Source: Saccharomycopsis malanga (lineage: Eukaryota; Ascomycota; Saccharomycetes; Ascoideales; Saccharomycopsidaceae). Taken from it: a stretch of DNA of 64,000 bases. The translations under genes and the position numbers were made by a program. The stretch spans positions 1,674,001-1,738,000 of the forward strand of contig CP025324.1 of the NCBI GenBank assembly GCA_004014935.1. The letters run 5' to 3'. Of the stretch, positions 9,589 through 19,082 are shown in pieces. The first letter of the stretch is position 1, and each line of letters starts with the position of its first letter. The notes below the pieces were generated by a model. It was not told where the DNA came from, made no database searches, and worked only from the letters and a program-made list of their open reading frames with translations.

Positions 9589-9766
9589 ATGGCGACAAAA
9601 CAACCGAGTAAAAAGGGGTTTGCCGATTACTGTAAGATTTGCATTGCTATTATTATATCCATGCTTTTCTGCAGCAGGCAGGTTTATGGTAAAGGGCTTT
9701 TATTACTTTAAACTGCAAAATTTGTTTCCTGTTGGGGCCCGAGCGTATTGGTGTTTTAGGCTGTGA
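9589..9766 (+). pseudogene. possible decayed or spliced Pmp3/RCI-type small membrane protein
   Basis: From an ATG at 9589 the frame reads KKGFADYCKICIAIIIS, which resembles the start of Pmp3/RCI proteolipids (known pattern ...DWCKIIFAIILPPLGVF...). The expected PP-GVF segment is not intact in that frame, which stops at about 9718. A neighbouring frame then reads AAGRFMVKGF. Alternatively a 43-base intron (GTAAGA at 9632 to CTGCAG at 9674) would give a 44-residue product of no known family. I cannot decide between a broken host gene and a chance resemblance. Confidence 0.22.
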
Positions 9767-10032
9767 CAAAAAGGGTTTCTTTAATTCACGGTGTTCGCAA
9801 AGCAGCTACCATTCTTGGACAAGTATCGTAATTTCTATTTAGTATGCAAATTACCGGTTTAGGAGTTTCTACCTTGTCCAAGGACCCTATAAAGTTTTAT
9901 ACTGATAATTTATACCAGTCAACTTTTGTTTTACAATGATAATTTCGACTTGTTCTACCGCAAAATGTGCTGTATGCCAACATTTCCATTGAATATAGAT
10001 TGCTAGAATACGAACCGTATTATGTCGTAAGC

Positions 10033-10054
10033 CATATATATATATATATATAAA
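10033..10054 (+). promoter_or_regulatory. TATA box of the first AA9 gene
   Basis: An alternating TA run ending in TATAAA lies 75-95 bases upstream of the ATG at 10129, a usual TATA distance in yeasts. Confidence 0.6.
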
Positions 10055-10128
10055 GGCCTCTGTATATTCCATTTGTTGACAATGAATTTGTAAAAAGGAA
10101 TAACAAGCAAACAACTTTTATTTTAACA

Positions 10129-11139
10129 ATGCAATATTCTCTTTCTCTTCTCGCTACAATTGCCTATAGTTTCACCTTTTGCCAAAAGGCCATGGCCCAT
10201 GGAGTGGTCAGTGACATTAAAATAGGAAACCAATGGTACAAAGGAAGTGATCCTTGGAACACCAAAGAGGACAGCTCAAGACGAATTGTATGGTCGTTCT
10301 ATGGCCATAATAATGATCCTGTAGATTATGTGAGCTCAAAGGATATTGTTTGCAATGGAAATGCCGCTTCTGCTCCTGTCTCAGCTCCAGTGAGTGCTGG
10401 AAGTCAAATTGAGCTTTTCTGGACAAAATGGCCAGAAAACCATAAAGGCCCTGTGATAACCTACTTGGCAGACTGTAAAGGCAAATGTTCTGAAGTTTCG
10501 GACCCAAGTTCTCTTGGCTGGTTCAAAATAGATCACGATGGATTATATCCAGATACTCATACTTGGGCTGCTGACAAATTGAGAACGAACAACAACTCTT
10601 GGACTGTCACTATTCCTTCTGACATTAAACCAGGCAACTATTTGCTCAGACATGAGATTTTAGCTCTTCATATGGCCTACGACTTGAATGGCGGCCAATT
10701 CTATCCAATGTGTGCTAATTTGGAAATCTCTGGATCTGGAAACGCAGAACCAAGCACTGTTAAATTCCCAGGAGCTTACCAGGCATCTGATCCAGGTATC
10801 CATCTCAACATTTGGTGGCCAACACCTACTTCCTATGCTATTCCAGGCCCAACTGTCTACAATGGCGGTGGAAAGCCAGCTGCCACTGGTAATGGCTCTC
10901 AACAGAGTGCTACTGCAAATGCTTTTAAGCCAGCTGCTACTGGAAACACTTCAAATGGCTTTAAACAAACTTCAACCACTACTTTGGCTCCAACTTCAAG
11001 CTATTTTGCCTCCTCTTCAAGCTATTTTGCCTCTGCTTCTGCCATTACCGGTGGTGCCAAATCTACTCAAACCGAATACTCAACACAATCTGTTGGGGTG
11101 ACTTATACAAAATTCGTGACTGTCACCACTGGTGTATAA
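10129..11139 (+). CDS. secreted AA9 lytic polysaccharide monooxygenase 1
   Basis: This 336-residue protein has a signal peptide of residues 1-23 ending AMA, so that mature position 1 is His24, the first ligand of the copper histidine brace. The second brace ligand is His105 (NHKGP), and the axial pair is Gln190 and Tyr192 (GGQFYP) with His175 (LLRHE) in the second sphere. Cys75/Cys195 and Cys116/Cys120 should be disulphides as in known AA9 enzymes. The catalytic domain ends near residue 245 (IPGPTVY). A Ser/Thr/Ala/Asn-rich tail follows with no CBM1 and ends TKFVTVTTGV. AA9 enzymes oxidatively cleave cellulose and related glucans. It is most like AA9 gene 3 in this cluster (shared DIKIGN, YLADCKGKCSEVSDPS, THTWA). 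Confidence 0.93.
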   Translation: MQYSLSLLATIAYSFTFCQKAMAHGVVSDIKIGNQWYKGSDPWNTKEDSSRRIVWSFYGHNNDPVDYVSSKDIVCNGNAASAPVSAPVSAGSQIELFWTKWPENHKGPVITYLADCKGKCSEVSDPSSLGWFKIDHDGLYPDTHTWAADKLRTNNNSWTVTIPSDIKPGNYLLRHEILALHMAYDLNGGQFYPMCANLEISGSGNAEPSTVKFPGAYQASDPGIHLNIWWPTPTSYAIPGPTVYNGGGKPAATGNGSQQSATANAFKPAATGNTSNGFKQTSTTTLAPTSSYFASSSSYFASASAITGGAKSTQTEYSTQSVGVTYTKFVTVTTGV

Positions 11140-11402
11140 ATAATTTTATAAAATGTTAGATATGTTTACAATTTTACTATTATTTTCTTAGAATTTTTAT
11201 TTTTTCCCCTTTTATTTTATATTTAGACTTTGTTCTGCTTATACATGTCTTTTTGATACTTGAAACCATCACCATTTCTCGTAATAGATGCCTCTATAGT
11301 CCTATTATAAACGTAACATAAACACTTCTTACTGCTTTTTTTACGGATTCTTAAATTCAATTCAGAGAATTACAGACGATTTTCTTCTAAAAACCTCAAA
11401 CA

Positions 11403-11750
11403 ATGGGTGTAACTAACTTTGCTATAGTTAATGACAACAGATGTATGTATGTTCTGTCTCATGCATAGCTCTTTAAGCGCTTAAATTCATGAGAAAAAAA
11501 ACCTGGTTTTTGTTTATTTTATCTTTCCAGTGTTTATTTTAGACACCAAGGCTACGATTCTTTTACACTATGAACACTTTAATCCAGTGCTGGGTTACTT
11601 GAACCATCCAAGTAAGTTTTTGCGAATATTACTCACGAAAAGCTTGTTTCGCAAGACTTTCTAGTTACAAGATTACGGCGATGCTTTGGTAGCGCTAAAT
11701 GTGGATTTTTCAAAGCGCTAATGGCGCTTCGAATTTTCCAACCACAATGA
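11403..11750 (+). CDS. possible small three-exon gene, product unrecognised
   Basis: An ATG at 11403 opens 40 bases of exon. A GTATGT donor at 11443 and CAG acceptor at 11530 give an 81-base exon 2 that stays open in the matching phase. A GTAAGT donor at 11612 follows. If the next exon begins at 11671 (after ACAAG), a coherent 56-residue product results with segments MGVTNFAIVNDN, FILDTKATILLHYEHF and YGDALVALNVDFSKR, stopping near 11720. If it begins at 11665 (after CTAG), the frame runs to 11750 with a less protein-like end. I do not recognise the family, and branch sites are weak. The coordinates given span both readings. Confidence 0.3.
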
Positions 11751-12332
11751 TTGTCGATTATTACTTAATTTACCATCAATGTGCGAAAAAAAAATGAAAT
11801 TATGACTATACTGATTGATTAGCCATTACAATTTGACACTATAGGTGGTAAACGCTGGTTTACTAACAATTTTCAAAGAATGCCATACAAGCTGATTCAT
11901 GCATACATATGCACGGTACTGCACGCAGCATGTGAAACTCATTGAAGACATCAATTACTAAAACCGGTATCCAACCCATTCATCTGTTACAACTGGAAAA
12001 CTGTCAAACATGCACAGACAACAATAGGAAACCGTTATGTGCATTGTTTTTACTATTGAATAAAAAAAAAGGTCTAGACCGGAAATCTCACTATCATAAT
12101 AAACTGCGAATTTGTGTCATGTACTGTGGGGGCCCTTGCAACTTAGGCTAGGCAGTGACTGCAGAGCAACTGCTATACTAAGCGTCTCTATTACAACCCT
12201 TATTATCTTATGAGACATTTTGGAACCCTTACACCTCAACAGTATTGAAAAACGCTCCAGTAAAGCTATTGCACTACTACCGCTAATTCGATATTGATAC
12301 CTGCACTCATTACTTCAAGCTACTTTGAAACT

Positions 12333-14654
12333 ATGACTGCCACTGCCTTTATGAACCACGCCATCTTGGCGATTTCATACTCATTAGCCACCATCATCAC
12401 TGTGATCACTTCACCTTCTTCTATGAGAGGTCGTTTCATGCCTAGAGATAGGCGTGCTCCAGTATTGTCAATCTCCAATGTGTCTTTGTCTACTGGTAAC
12501 TGCTCTCCGTGGAAACTTGGTGAAATTATGGCATTTGTCAATGACTTGGCAGCTGCCATCTCTGCTGACGATTTGTTTGATGCCACTGCTGGTGAATTAT
12601 GGAAGTTGACTTATGGGGACGAGTGTTATGAAATGCTCCTCAAGTCATACGAAATGAATGATGAATTGTTCAAAACTACCACAACAAACAACCCAATTGC
12701 TCCTGAGAATGCAATTGCAACTACCAACTCTTTTTCGAACGCATTTTTCGAGAAACCTTTGGCTCTGGGAAATGGTTCTACACTTGCCCATACCATTTCA
12801 GCAAGCTCCCCAGAGCTGATCAATGGTTCTTTGCTTTTGATTCTCACTGCTACCGTTTGGTTGTGTTACGCATTCTGCTGTTTGCGTTTTAGAAAGCTTT
12901 TTGTTCGCCATTCTTATCAAGAGAAAAAGGAAGTTGTTATTGTTCCTTTCAACTCTGAAGATGACTCCATTTCACCATTTGTCACTTTGAAAGGCCATCC
13001 GAACTCATCCTCCTTTGAGGAAGAAGGATCTAATCAAGAGTCTCTTGAAATCTTTGATGATTTCTCCAAGGGATCATCTAACCAATCTTCTGACAAAGTC
13101 TTGGAGCAAGTCCCTAAGGAAACTCCTGATAAACAAGAAGATGATGACACCTTTGGCAGCATTGAAGTTGGACGAGGAATTGACTGTCCTCCTATTACCA
13201 CTCTTGGTAATAATAAGACTCTCTGCTCGGTCAACCCAAACATTCAAATTGATGAATCTCCTCTTCCAATCAATATTGATGATGATTCTCTGTCTTTTGA
13301 CCTTTCAAACAGTTTGTTTGATGATGAAAATGTTCCGCCTGTGAACATCAGGTTGAAAGGTTTCTCTCAAGCTTTGCAAGTGCCTGACAGATACGAGAAA
13401 CGTACAATCAAGGCAAATTACAAACCAACCAAATTGAAGCTTCCAAATGATGCTTGGTTGGCGCGCCAAGTCAAACAAAGCTATAGAAATCGTTCTGAAC
13501 TCATCAATGGTCGATTGTACCAAAGAAGCAAAAGGCCTGTCCTTATTGCACCTTGCAAAAAGTTGAGATTTGATCGTTACAACTATTACGACGATGCAAA
13601 TGAACAACCTGGTTGTTTCCCCAAAGCCGATCCAGCTATGGGAAAAAATGCTGGTTGTCTTCCAGTTACAATCAACAAGAAAAGAGTTGGCGAGTCAATC
13701 TTGAAAAGGACAAACTTCAGGACAGCTGATAATATCTTCAAAGAAGGACTCTTTGGTGATCCAGACAACCGTGTTGCAAAAACAAATGTCAACCAATACA
13801 AGAAAGTGTCTTGTGAAGCAATGCTCAACTTGAACAAGTTGCAGTTCAATAAGGCGAAAACTACAAGACCTTTAATGTGGGCCTGGCATCTGGCTGAAAA
13901 TGCTGGATATGAAGCAAGAATTGAGACAAACAACAAAATCTTGTACCGCTCCAGACACATCAAGCTTGAAGTTGATGCTGGTGTTGTCAAAGAATGGTTC
14001 ACTTGCTTGTTTGACAATAGCGAGGACCATCAAAAGTCACAGTTCATTCTTGGAAAACTGGTAAGCTTTCTTGAAGAAGGCCATTTCCATTGGGATGATT
14101 GCAATCAGTTGAGAGTATTCTTCTACTACCTGATTGAAAGCCATTTTGATGGGTTTATCAATCTATTGTTGTCTGAAAACAAAGATACTTCCAATCTGGT
14201 TGCCCAGATCTTTGAAATCATCTGTACCTACAGAAAAAGATTACTGGTCCCTAATGACTTGTTCCGTCTTTGCTTTGGTGCCATTCTAATTGCTTCTTGT
14301 TGTCATCAAAGACACATCACCAACATCTTCTTCATCATGAAGTCTTTGGAATTTGCCGATATGGAGCGATTCCTCAAGAAGTCTACAGTTGAACGGAGAG
14401 ATGCCAAAATCTTGTTGCTCAATGCTATCAAGTGTTGGCTGCCTGAAAAAGCTGCGCCATTTGATGATGAGTTTAAACAAACTCTGCTTGGCTATTGCAA
14501 AGGCCTTGGCCTTTACGAGCTTAGAAGCATGGAAAAGGTTGTCCATAAAAAGGAAATGCAATTTTGCAATTATCCAATTTTGAAAGCCGCAAACCCACCG
14601 GCTATTGGCAAGCATTTGCCAACAGATGCAAAATTGCAATGTCAGAGATATTGA
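12333..14654 (+). CDS. unrecognised membrane-anchored protein, member A of a local two-gene family
   Basis: I do not recognise this family. The ATG at 12333 is chosen because it aligns with the start of gene B and because upstream in-frame codons contain no ATG; it gives 773 residues. Residues 8-26 are hydrophobic (possible signal sequence). Residues 27-163 carry sequons at 49, 56 and 147. A strong transmembrane segment at about 165-185 (SLLLILTATVWLCYAFCC) is followed by basic RFRKLF. Residues about 200-300 are acidic and Ser-rich. From about residue 273 on (IEVGR) it aligns with gene B. The last 230 residues are helical and best conserved (VKEWFTCLFDN, VSFLEEGHF, SNLVAQIFEIICTYRKR, LLLNAIKCWL). 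A single-pass receptor-like layout with the shared domain inside the cell is inference. It lies between AA9 genes 1 and 2. Confidence 0.75.
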   Translation: MTATAFMNHAILAISYSLATIITVITSPSSMRGRFMPRDRRAPVLSISNVSLSTGNCSPWKLGEIMAFVNDLAAAISADDLFDATAGELWKLTYGDECYEMLLKSYEMNDELFKTTTTNNPIAPENAIATTNSFSNAFFEKPLALGNGSTLAHTISASSPELINGSLLLILTATVWLCYAFCCLRFRKLFVRHSYQEKKEVVIVPFNSEDDSISPFVTLKGHPNSSSFEEEGSNQESLEIFDDFSKGSSNQSSDKVLEQVPKETPDKQEDDDTFGSIEVGRGIDCPPITTLGNNKTLCSVNPNIQIDESPLPINIDDDSLSFDLSNSLFDDENVPPVNIRLKGFSQALQVPDRYEKRTIKANYKPTKLKLPNDAWLARQVKQSYRNRSELINGRLYQRSKRPVLIAPCKKLRFDRYNYYDDANEQPGCFPKADPAMGKNAGCLPVTINKKRVGESILKRTNFRTADNIFKEGLFGDPDNRVAKTNVNQYKKVSCEAMLNLNKLQFNKAKTTRPLMWAWHLAENAGYEARIETNNKILYRSRHIKLEVDAGVVKEWFTCLFDNSEDHQKSQFILGKLVSFLEEGHFHWDDCNQLRVFFYYLIESHFDGFINLLLSENKDTSNLVAQIFEIICTYRKRLLVPNDLFRLCFGAILIASCCHQRHITNIFFIMKSLEFADMERFLKKSTVERRDAKILLLNAIKCWLPEKAAPFDDEFKQTLLGYCKGLGLYELRSMEKVVHKKEMQFCNYPILKAANPPAIGKHLPTDAKLQCQRY

Positions 14655-15520
14655 AAACCTTGGAAATTGTTGAATGGCTGATTTGGTCTGATCCAGTGAA
14701 CATGATAGAGACCTGTCCAACTTAAAATGAGTGGAAAATCTTGATTGTAAAGATTTTTGTGAGTTATTTGAAACTTTACTAATATTTTTGGTTCTCTTTT
14801 GAAATATAGCATGCTTCGGCTTAATTGGTATTAACAGATTAGGGAAACGAGAATCAACACCCCGTTCATCTCTTTTATTGCATTGTTCTTCGACTTTCTT
14901 CTCGTCTGCTTTTTTTCGCAGATACGGAGGAATTACTGGAAGCATTGGCTTTTGAAACTTGACAATTGAAAGTTAAAAGTTGTGAAGAGATATTCTAATG
15001 ATAGGAAAAGTTGGGTCCAGTGACTAATTGGTCTACGCTGCATTAATGGCTTGCCTCTCATGACGCTAACCCACCAAAACTTTTCTTTATTTGCAGAATA
15101 TCCTTTTCATGACTATCAAATTGTCTGGTTTTCATTAGCTTGGATAATAGTGCCAAAGGTGGTTTCTCATTTCTATTCTACCTTTTTGTTTTTGTTGTTG
15201 TTTTTTTTCTTTTCTTCTTCTTCTTTTTGTTTGTTTGTTTCTTTCTCTCCTTGATTCTCAATTCTCTTTGAAGTTGATACCTGTGTTTGCTCATTAGATG
15301 CCTTGAATGTTTTTAAAACTAAAATACTCCAAATATCACCACACCAATGACTACTCATTGACAGCGATCATCTTCCCATCACCAACAGTCCTAAACATTC
15401 CCAAGTACTCAAACAACACTGACCACCTTCTTCTTCTGCTTCTGCTGCTGCTTTTGCTATTTTTTTATTTGTTGAATTTTCAAAAAACCTTTATAAAAAC
15501 CCTTGAAAAAATTATATACT
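14655..15520 (+). other. conserved non-coding 3' flank of gene A
   Basis: This stretch lacks a convincing ORF, yet it matches the 3' flank of gene B (27661-28580) over most of its length. It includes a pyrimidine-rich tract at 15175-15255 that is also present in B. It could be a long 3' UTR, a regulatory region or a non-coding RNA; the sequence alone does not decide. Beyond it, up to AA9 gene 2, I see only AT-rich promoter-like sequence. Confidence 0.55.
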
Positions 15521-16211
15521 TTTTTTTTTTAATTGAATTTGCCTCTTTTTTCTACTAGAGTTTGTAAATATCTTTTGTTGCTAAGGATAGCTATGGTAGA
15601 ATTGTTCGACAACATAATCAGGTTGGTCATTGAGGTAAATTACCAAGAATGTTAAAAATGTCATCTGAAACATAAGACGTATCTATGCAAATGTTGTAAA
15701 CTCAGCTTGGAATATACGGTGATACACATTATCTACTGTATCACTACAATAGAACGAACCTTCTTCTGCCAGTTGATTGGTAAGTTAACAAATACGTTCC
15801 TTACAACGAGATGAGGCCTCAAATTGTATATACGTGGTAATTATGTATGGGTCCGCCCTATATTTCCTAATATTGATAATGATGCGTTTTACCATAAAAG
15901 AACCTAACGAGTTTTTATACAAGAGATTTGATGGAATTATCATATATTTGCACTGGCAAAACTGCCAAATTTGATGATTAAATACTTTACAGAATGAAGT
16001 GATAGTCAGAGAATGATAAATCACGCTTTTATGTGCTGAACCACAACTTTATACCATTAAAATTGTAGTTTGACCTAGCAATGGTAATAATGCCCTATAT
16101 TTCCCATTATAGAAGGACCCAATTTGTCTTACCATAGAAATTACCATAAACTTTTCTAGGTTGTCCTTGGCAATGGCCAATGTCCATACCGTAGTAAAGT
16201 CCAATAAGAAC

Positions 16212-16220
16212 TATATATAA
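16212..16220 (+). promoter_or_regulatory. TATA box of the second AA9 gene
   Basis: TATATATAA lies about 70 bases before the ATG at 16289. Several ACCATA-type words (about 15888, 16131, 16143) precede it, but no known factor can be assigned. Confidence 0.55.
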
Positions 16221-16288
16221 CACGGCGAAGCCTAAATACACCAACATAAAATGAAGAACAATTTGCAAGAGCAAAATCACAAGTCACA

Positions 16289-17239
16289 ATGCAACTTTCC
16301 ATCTTAGCAACCGTATTATACACATTAGCACTTTCGAAACAGGCCGTGGGCCATGGGTTTGTTGCTGATATCAAAGCAGGAAACACATGGTGGAAGGGTT
16401 CAGACCCTTTTAACCAGCAAGGAAATGATCCAAAGAAAACTATAGTATGGTCGTTTTACGGTTCGGGAGATGGTCCGGTGCAAGATGTCTCTTCCAAAGC
16501 AATAACATGTAATGGCAATGCAAAAGCTGCTTCAGCAAGTGCACCTATAAAAGCTGGAGATGAAGTTGATTTGGTATGGAGCAGATGGCCCGATGACCAT
16601 AAAGGACCAGTCATGACTTATTTGGCTAAATGTCCAGGCAAATGTTCAGATGTGTCAGATCCAAGCACTCTTGGTTGGTTTAAGATCGACGAAGATGGTT
16701 ATCATGCTTCAGATGGCACCTGGGGTAGTGACAAATTGATTTCCAAGAACCATTCGTGGACAGTTAAGATTCCAGCCGATATCAAATCTGGTGATTATAT
16801 TCTTCGTCATGAAATCCTTGCTTTACATGGCGCTGGCAAGTTGAATGGAGCTCAATTCTATCCTTCATGTGCAAACTTGGAAATATCTGGAGATGGAAAT
16901 GCTGAACCAGAAACCGTAAAGTTTCCTGGAGCCTATAAAAACACTGACCCTGGTGTCTCTATCAACATCTGGTGGCCAACTCCTACTGATTACAAAGTCC
17001 CTGGACCAACTGTTTATAAGGCAGGTAATAAACCAGTAGCCACAGGATCTAGTTCTCCTATCAGTGGCACAGTAGTAACCGGTTCGATAACAAGTGCTTC
17101 AAAATCTAGTAGTGGATCTACTACTACTTTGGCTCCAAGCAAAATTCTTGCTCAATCTGTCATTACCTCTGGTCTACAAGCTGCAGTTGTTACTGTTCGT
17201 CCTACGGTAATTAACACCGTCACTGTTACAGACTACTAA
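16289..17239 (+). CDS. secreted AA9 lytic polysaccharide monooxygenase 2
   Basis: This 316-residue protein has signal residues 1-21 (ending AVG), mature His22 and second brace His104 (DHKGP). It also has His174, Gln189 and Tyr191 (GAQFYP). Cys74/Cys194 and Cys115/Cys119 form the expected pairs. The catalytic domain ends near IPGPTVY-like VPGPTVY. The tail is Ser/Thr/Gly-rich, holds TTLAPS and ends INTVTVTDY; no carbohydrate-binding module is seen. It groups with AA9 gene 4 (shared SGxGPV, AKCPGKCSD, EDGYHASD, ALHGA). It is expected to be secreted and to need copper plus a reductant or peroxide for glucan oxidation. Confidence 0.93.
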   Translation: MQLSILATVLYTLALSKQAVGHGFVADIKAGNTWWKGSDPFNQQGNDPKKTIVWSFYGSGDGPVQDVSSKAITCNGNAKAASASAPIKAGDEVDLVWSRWPDDHKGPVMTYLAKCPGKCSDVSDPSTLGWFKIDEDGYHASDGTWGSDKLISKNHSWTVKIPADIKSGDYILRHEILALHGAGKLNGAQFYPSCANLEISGDGNAEPETVKFPGAYKNTDPGVSINIWWPTPTDYKVPGPTVYKAGNKPVATGSSSPISGTVVTGSITSASKSSSGSTTTLAPSKILAQSVITSGLQAAVVTVRPTVINTVTVTDY

Positions 17240-17490
17240 ATGCTCTTGCCAAGTGTTTCATAAAACCATATAGAAATCCATATAAATAGACCTATTTTAC
17301 TGTTTCAATCCATGTTTTTGTAATTGAATGTGACTATACGCATGTAATTGTTTCAATTGTTTTTATAAATACTTTTGATGTCAAAATAATCAGTTTTGAT
17401 GAAAAATTTGCATTGAAATGGCGGAAAAACTAGCCAAGTTGTTTGCTTATTCTCAAGAAAAAAAAATTGAATTGTACACTATAATTCAAA

Positions 17491-17570
17491 CCGCTGGCCA
17501 GGATGGCTCAATGGCTAATACTGTCAAAAAAGGGAAAAGACCTAACAGACACAAGAACATGTTCCTCAAG
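17491..17570 (+). mobile_element. family 1 SINE head fragment
   Basis: CCGCTGGCCAGGATGGCTCA plus ATGGCTAATACT and AAAAAGACCTAACAG-like words form the tRNA-like head. It joins directly onto the distal end of family 2 copy 2. Confidence 0.55.
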
Positions 17571-18218
17571 AACCTATTATAAACCATACGTTTTTTCAGC
17601 TCTTAAGATGCGCGTTTCTTTGGATTTAAAACCTCATTCAAATCTTGAAGTAAGCATAAATAAAACTGAAAGTAATCAAAAACTATGGAATGAGGTCAAA
17701 AATAAAAAAAAAACACACTCTCTCTGATGGGGGCAAAACACGACTGTCAACAAATTATGTGTTATTTTCGACAAAATGATACCTTCTCACGATTAAATAC
17801 TTTATAGAAGCCAACTATTGAGACAAAGTACACAGTAAAAAAACCTAGGATTTGTAGAGTATATAATATTTTTTTTCATGGTTTGGTTTACTGTAAAGAC
17901 TCTAGAAAAAGACTTACAAGAATCAACTTTTTGTCAAAATTGGCAATTTTCCATTGTATCCAACATTTATGCCCAAATTTAAATTTTTATTATTATAAAT
18001 AGTACTATGATATAGGAGAAAATTTATAAACGGTGGAGTACTCTTGTTCAAATTAAAATAACCTGAGTAATACTGATTTAATTTAATAAAACGTTTGACG
18101 GTTACTCCAAAAAGGTCAACAGCGGGAATCGAGTACCGAAAATCAAAGTGAGGAACGCCACACTACTTTCCACACTATTTTGCGTGGCGCATGCCTCAAC
18201 CAACTTGGCCACTTGGTA
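17570..18218 (-). mobile_element. family 2 long SINE-like repeat, copy 2
   Basis: The blocks CAAAAACTATGGAAT, AACAAATTATGTGTTATTTT, TGTAAAGACTCTAGAA and GAATCAACTTTTTGTCAA, plus the terminal head (CCAAGTGGCCAAGTTGG on the minus strand), occur in the same order as in copies 1 and 3. No ORF. Confidence 0.55.
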
Positions 18219-18449
18219 ATAGTAAGGTATATAAGCAGATTTCTCTTTAAAAGAGAGGATATCTTTACTTTTTCGACAGAACGTTTTAATAATTAAAATG
18301 CCCGTTCTTTTCTGACGTAGACAAGACCATGTGGCATTGGAAGGAGCTACTCATGTTTGATTGTCAGTTATACCGATAAACCCTTGCCCCGATGCCTTGA
18401 ATAGGGCAAAAGAGCTGTTAGAGCCAATATAATGTTTTACATTGTAGAA

Positions 18450-18573
18450 TATATCATATATTTGGAGCCCAGCACATATCAGTTTCGTATATATGCGTTA
18501 TGTCTAAAGGGTCTCTGGTCTAGGTCATGCTTTAGACAGTTGCACTGGCCACTGAGCCATACGGCCTAGCGGC
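18450..18573 (-). mobile_element. family 1 SINE, internally deleted
   Basis: The tail (TATTTGGAGCCCAGCACATATC on the plus strand), part of the centre (GGTCTAGGTCATG, TTTAGACAGTTGCACT) and part of the head (GGCCACTGAGCCATACGGCC) are present in minus orientation. Confidence 0.6.
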
Positions 18574-19012
18574 TGACTCAAAATATAAGATATTGTTATA
18601 TTATTATTTACAATTTGACCCAATGCAAAGATTTCTTGTCCCATAAAATCTTCTTTCAAAGAGTTTTTCGTCAACCAATGCTTGGTTTCACTTATATAAT
18701 AATAAATGTCGCATTTCTATGGAAAAGATCCTTCCCGATGGAAAAGAGCGTATTTGCCAATATAAAGAAAACCCTATTTCAAAAAATACGGCCATGGCAA
18801 AAGTCTTGTTTTCGCTAACACGGTATTCTTGGGCCTTTTGAAAGTATTGGAAAATGTGTTCCATTACTATTTATCAGGCTTGTATTGTATCCAAAAAACA
18901 GTCTATAAAATTCCCTATTCAGTAGTTTTAGTAAGATATACAAAAAATTCGTAACTTGAACCATATGTATCAACTGCAAAATATTACTATTCACAAAGTA
19001 TAACTCAAACCA

Positions 19013-19019
19013 TATATAA
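19013..19019 (+). promoter_or_regulatory. TATA box of the third AA9 gene
   Basis: TATATAA lies about 65 bases before the ATG at 19083. Confidence 0.5.
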
Positions 19020-19082
19020 CATTGGTTTGATCCCTTTGGTTTTACAAAACCTGGAAATACACCTTGTAACTGTAAACCCAAC

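Larger units (their letters stand above)
11877..15520 (+). repeat. duplicated segment, copy A (paralogous to 25505-28580)
   Basis: Leader, gene and 3' flank all have counterparts in the same order around gene B. The leader matches from about 11890 to the ATG, with the last 95 or so bases nearly identical. The 3' flank matches for about 800 bases past the stop (blocks such as GCATGCTTCGGCTTAATTGG, TTAAAAGTTGTGAA, CATCTTCCCATCACCAACAG). The coding part is more diverged than the flanks. Confidence 0.85.

Noticed and set aside
12294-12332. Upstream extension of gene A from a TTG codon
   Set aside because: A non-ATG start is not expected in yeast, and the matching leader of gene B shows that this stretch is untranslated.
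13586-14945. Long minus-strand frames opposite gene A
   Set aside because: They are shadows of gene A, and gene B supports the plus-strand frame by conservation.
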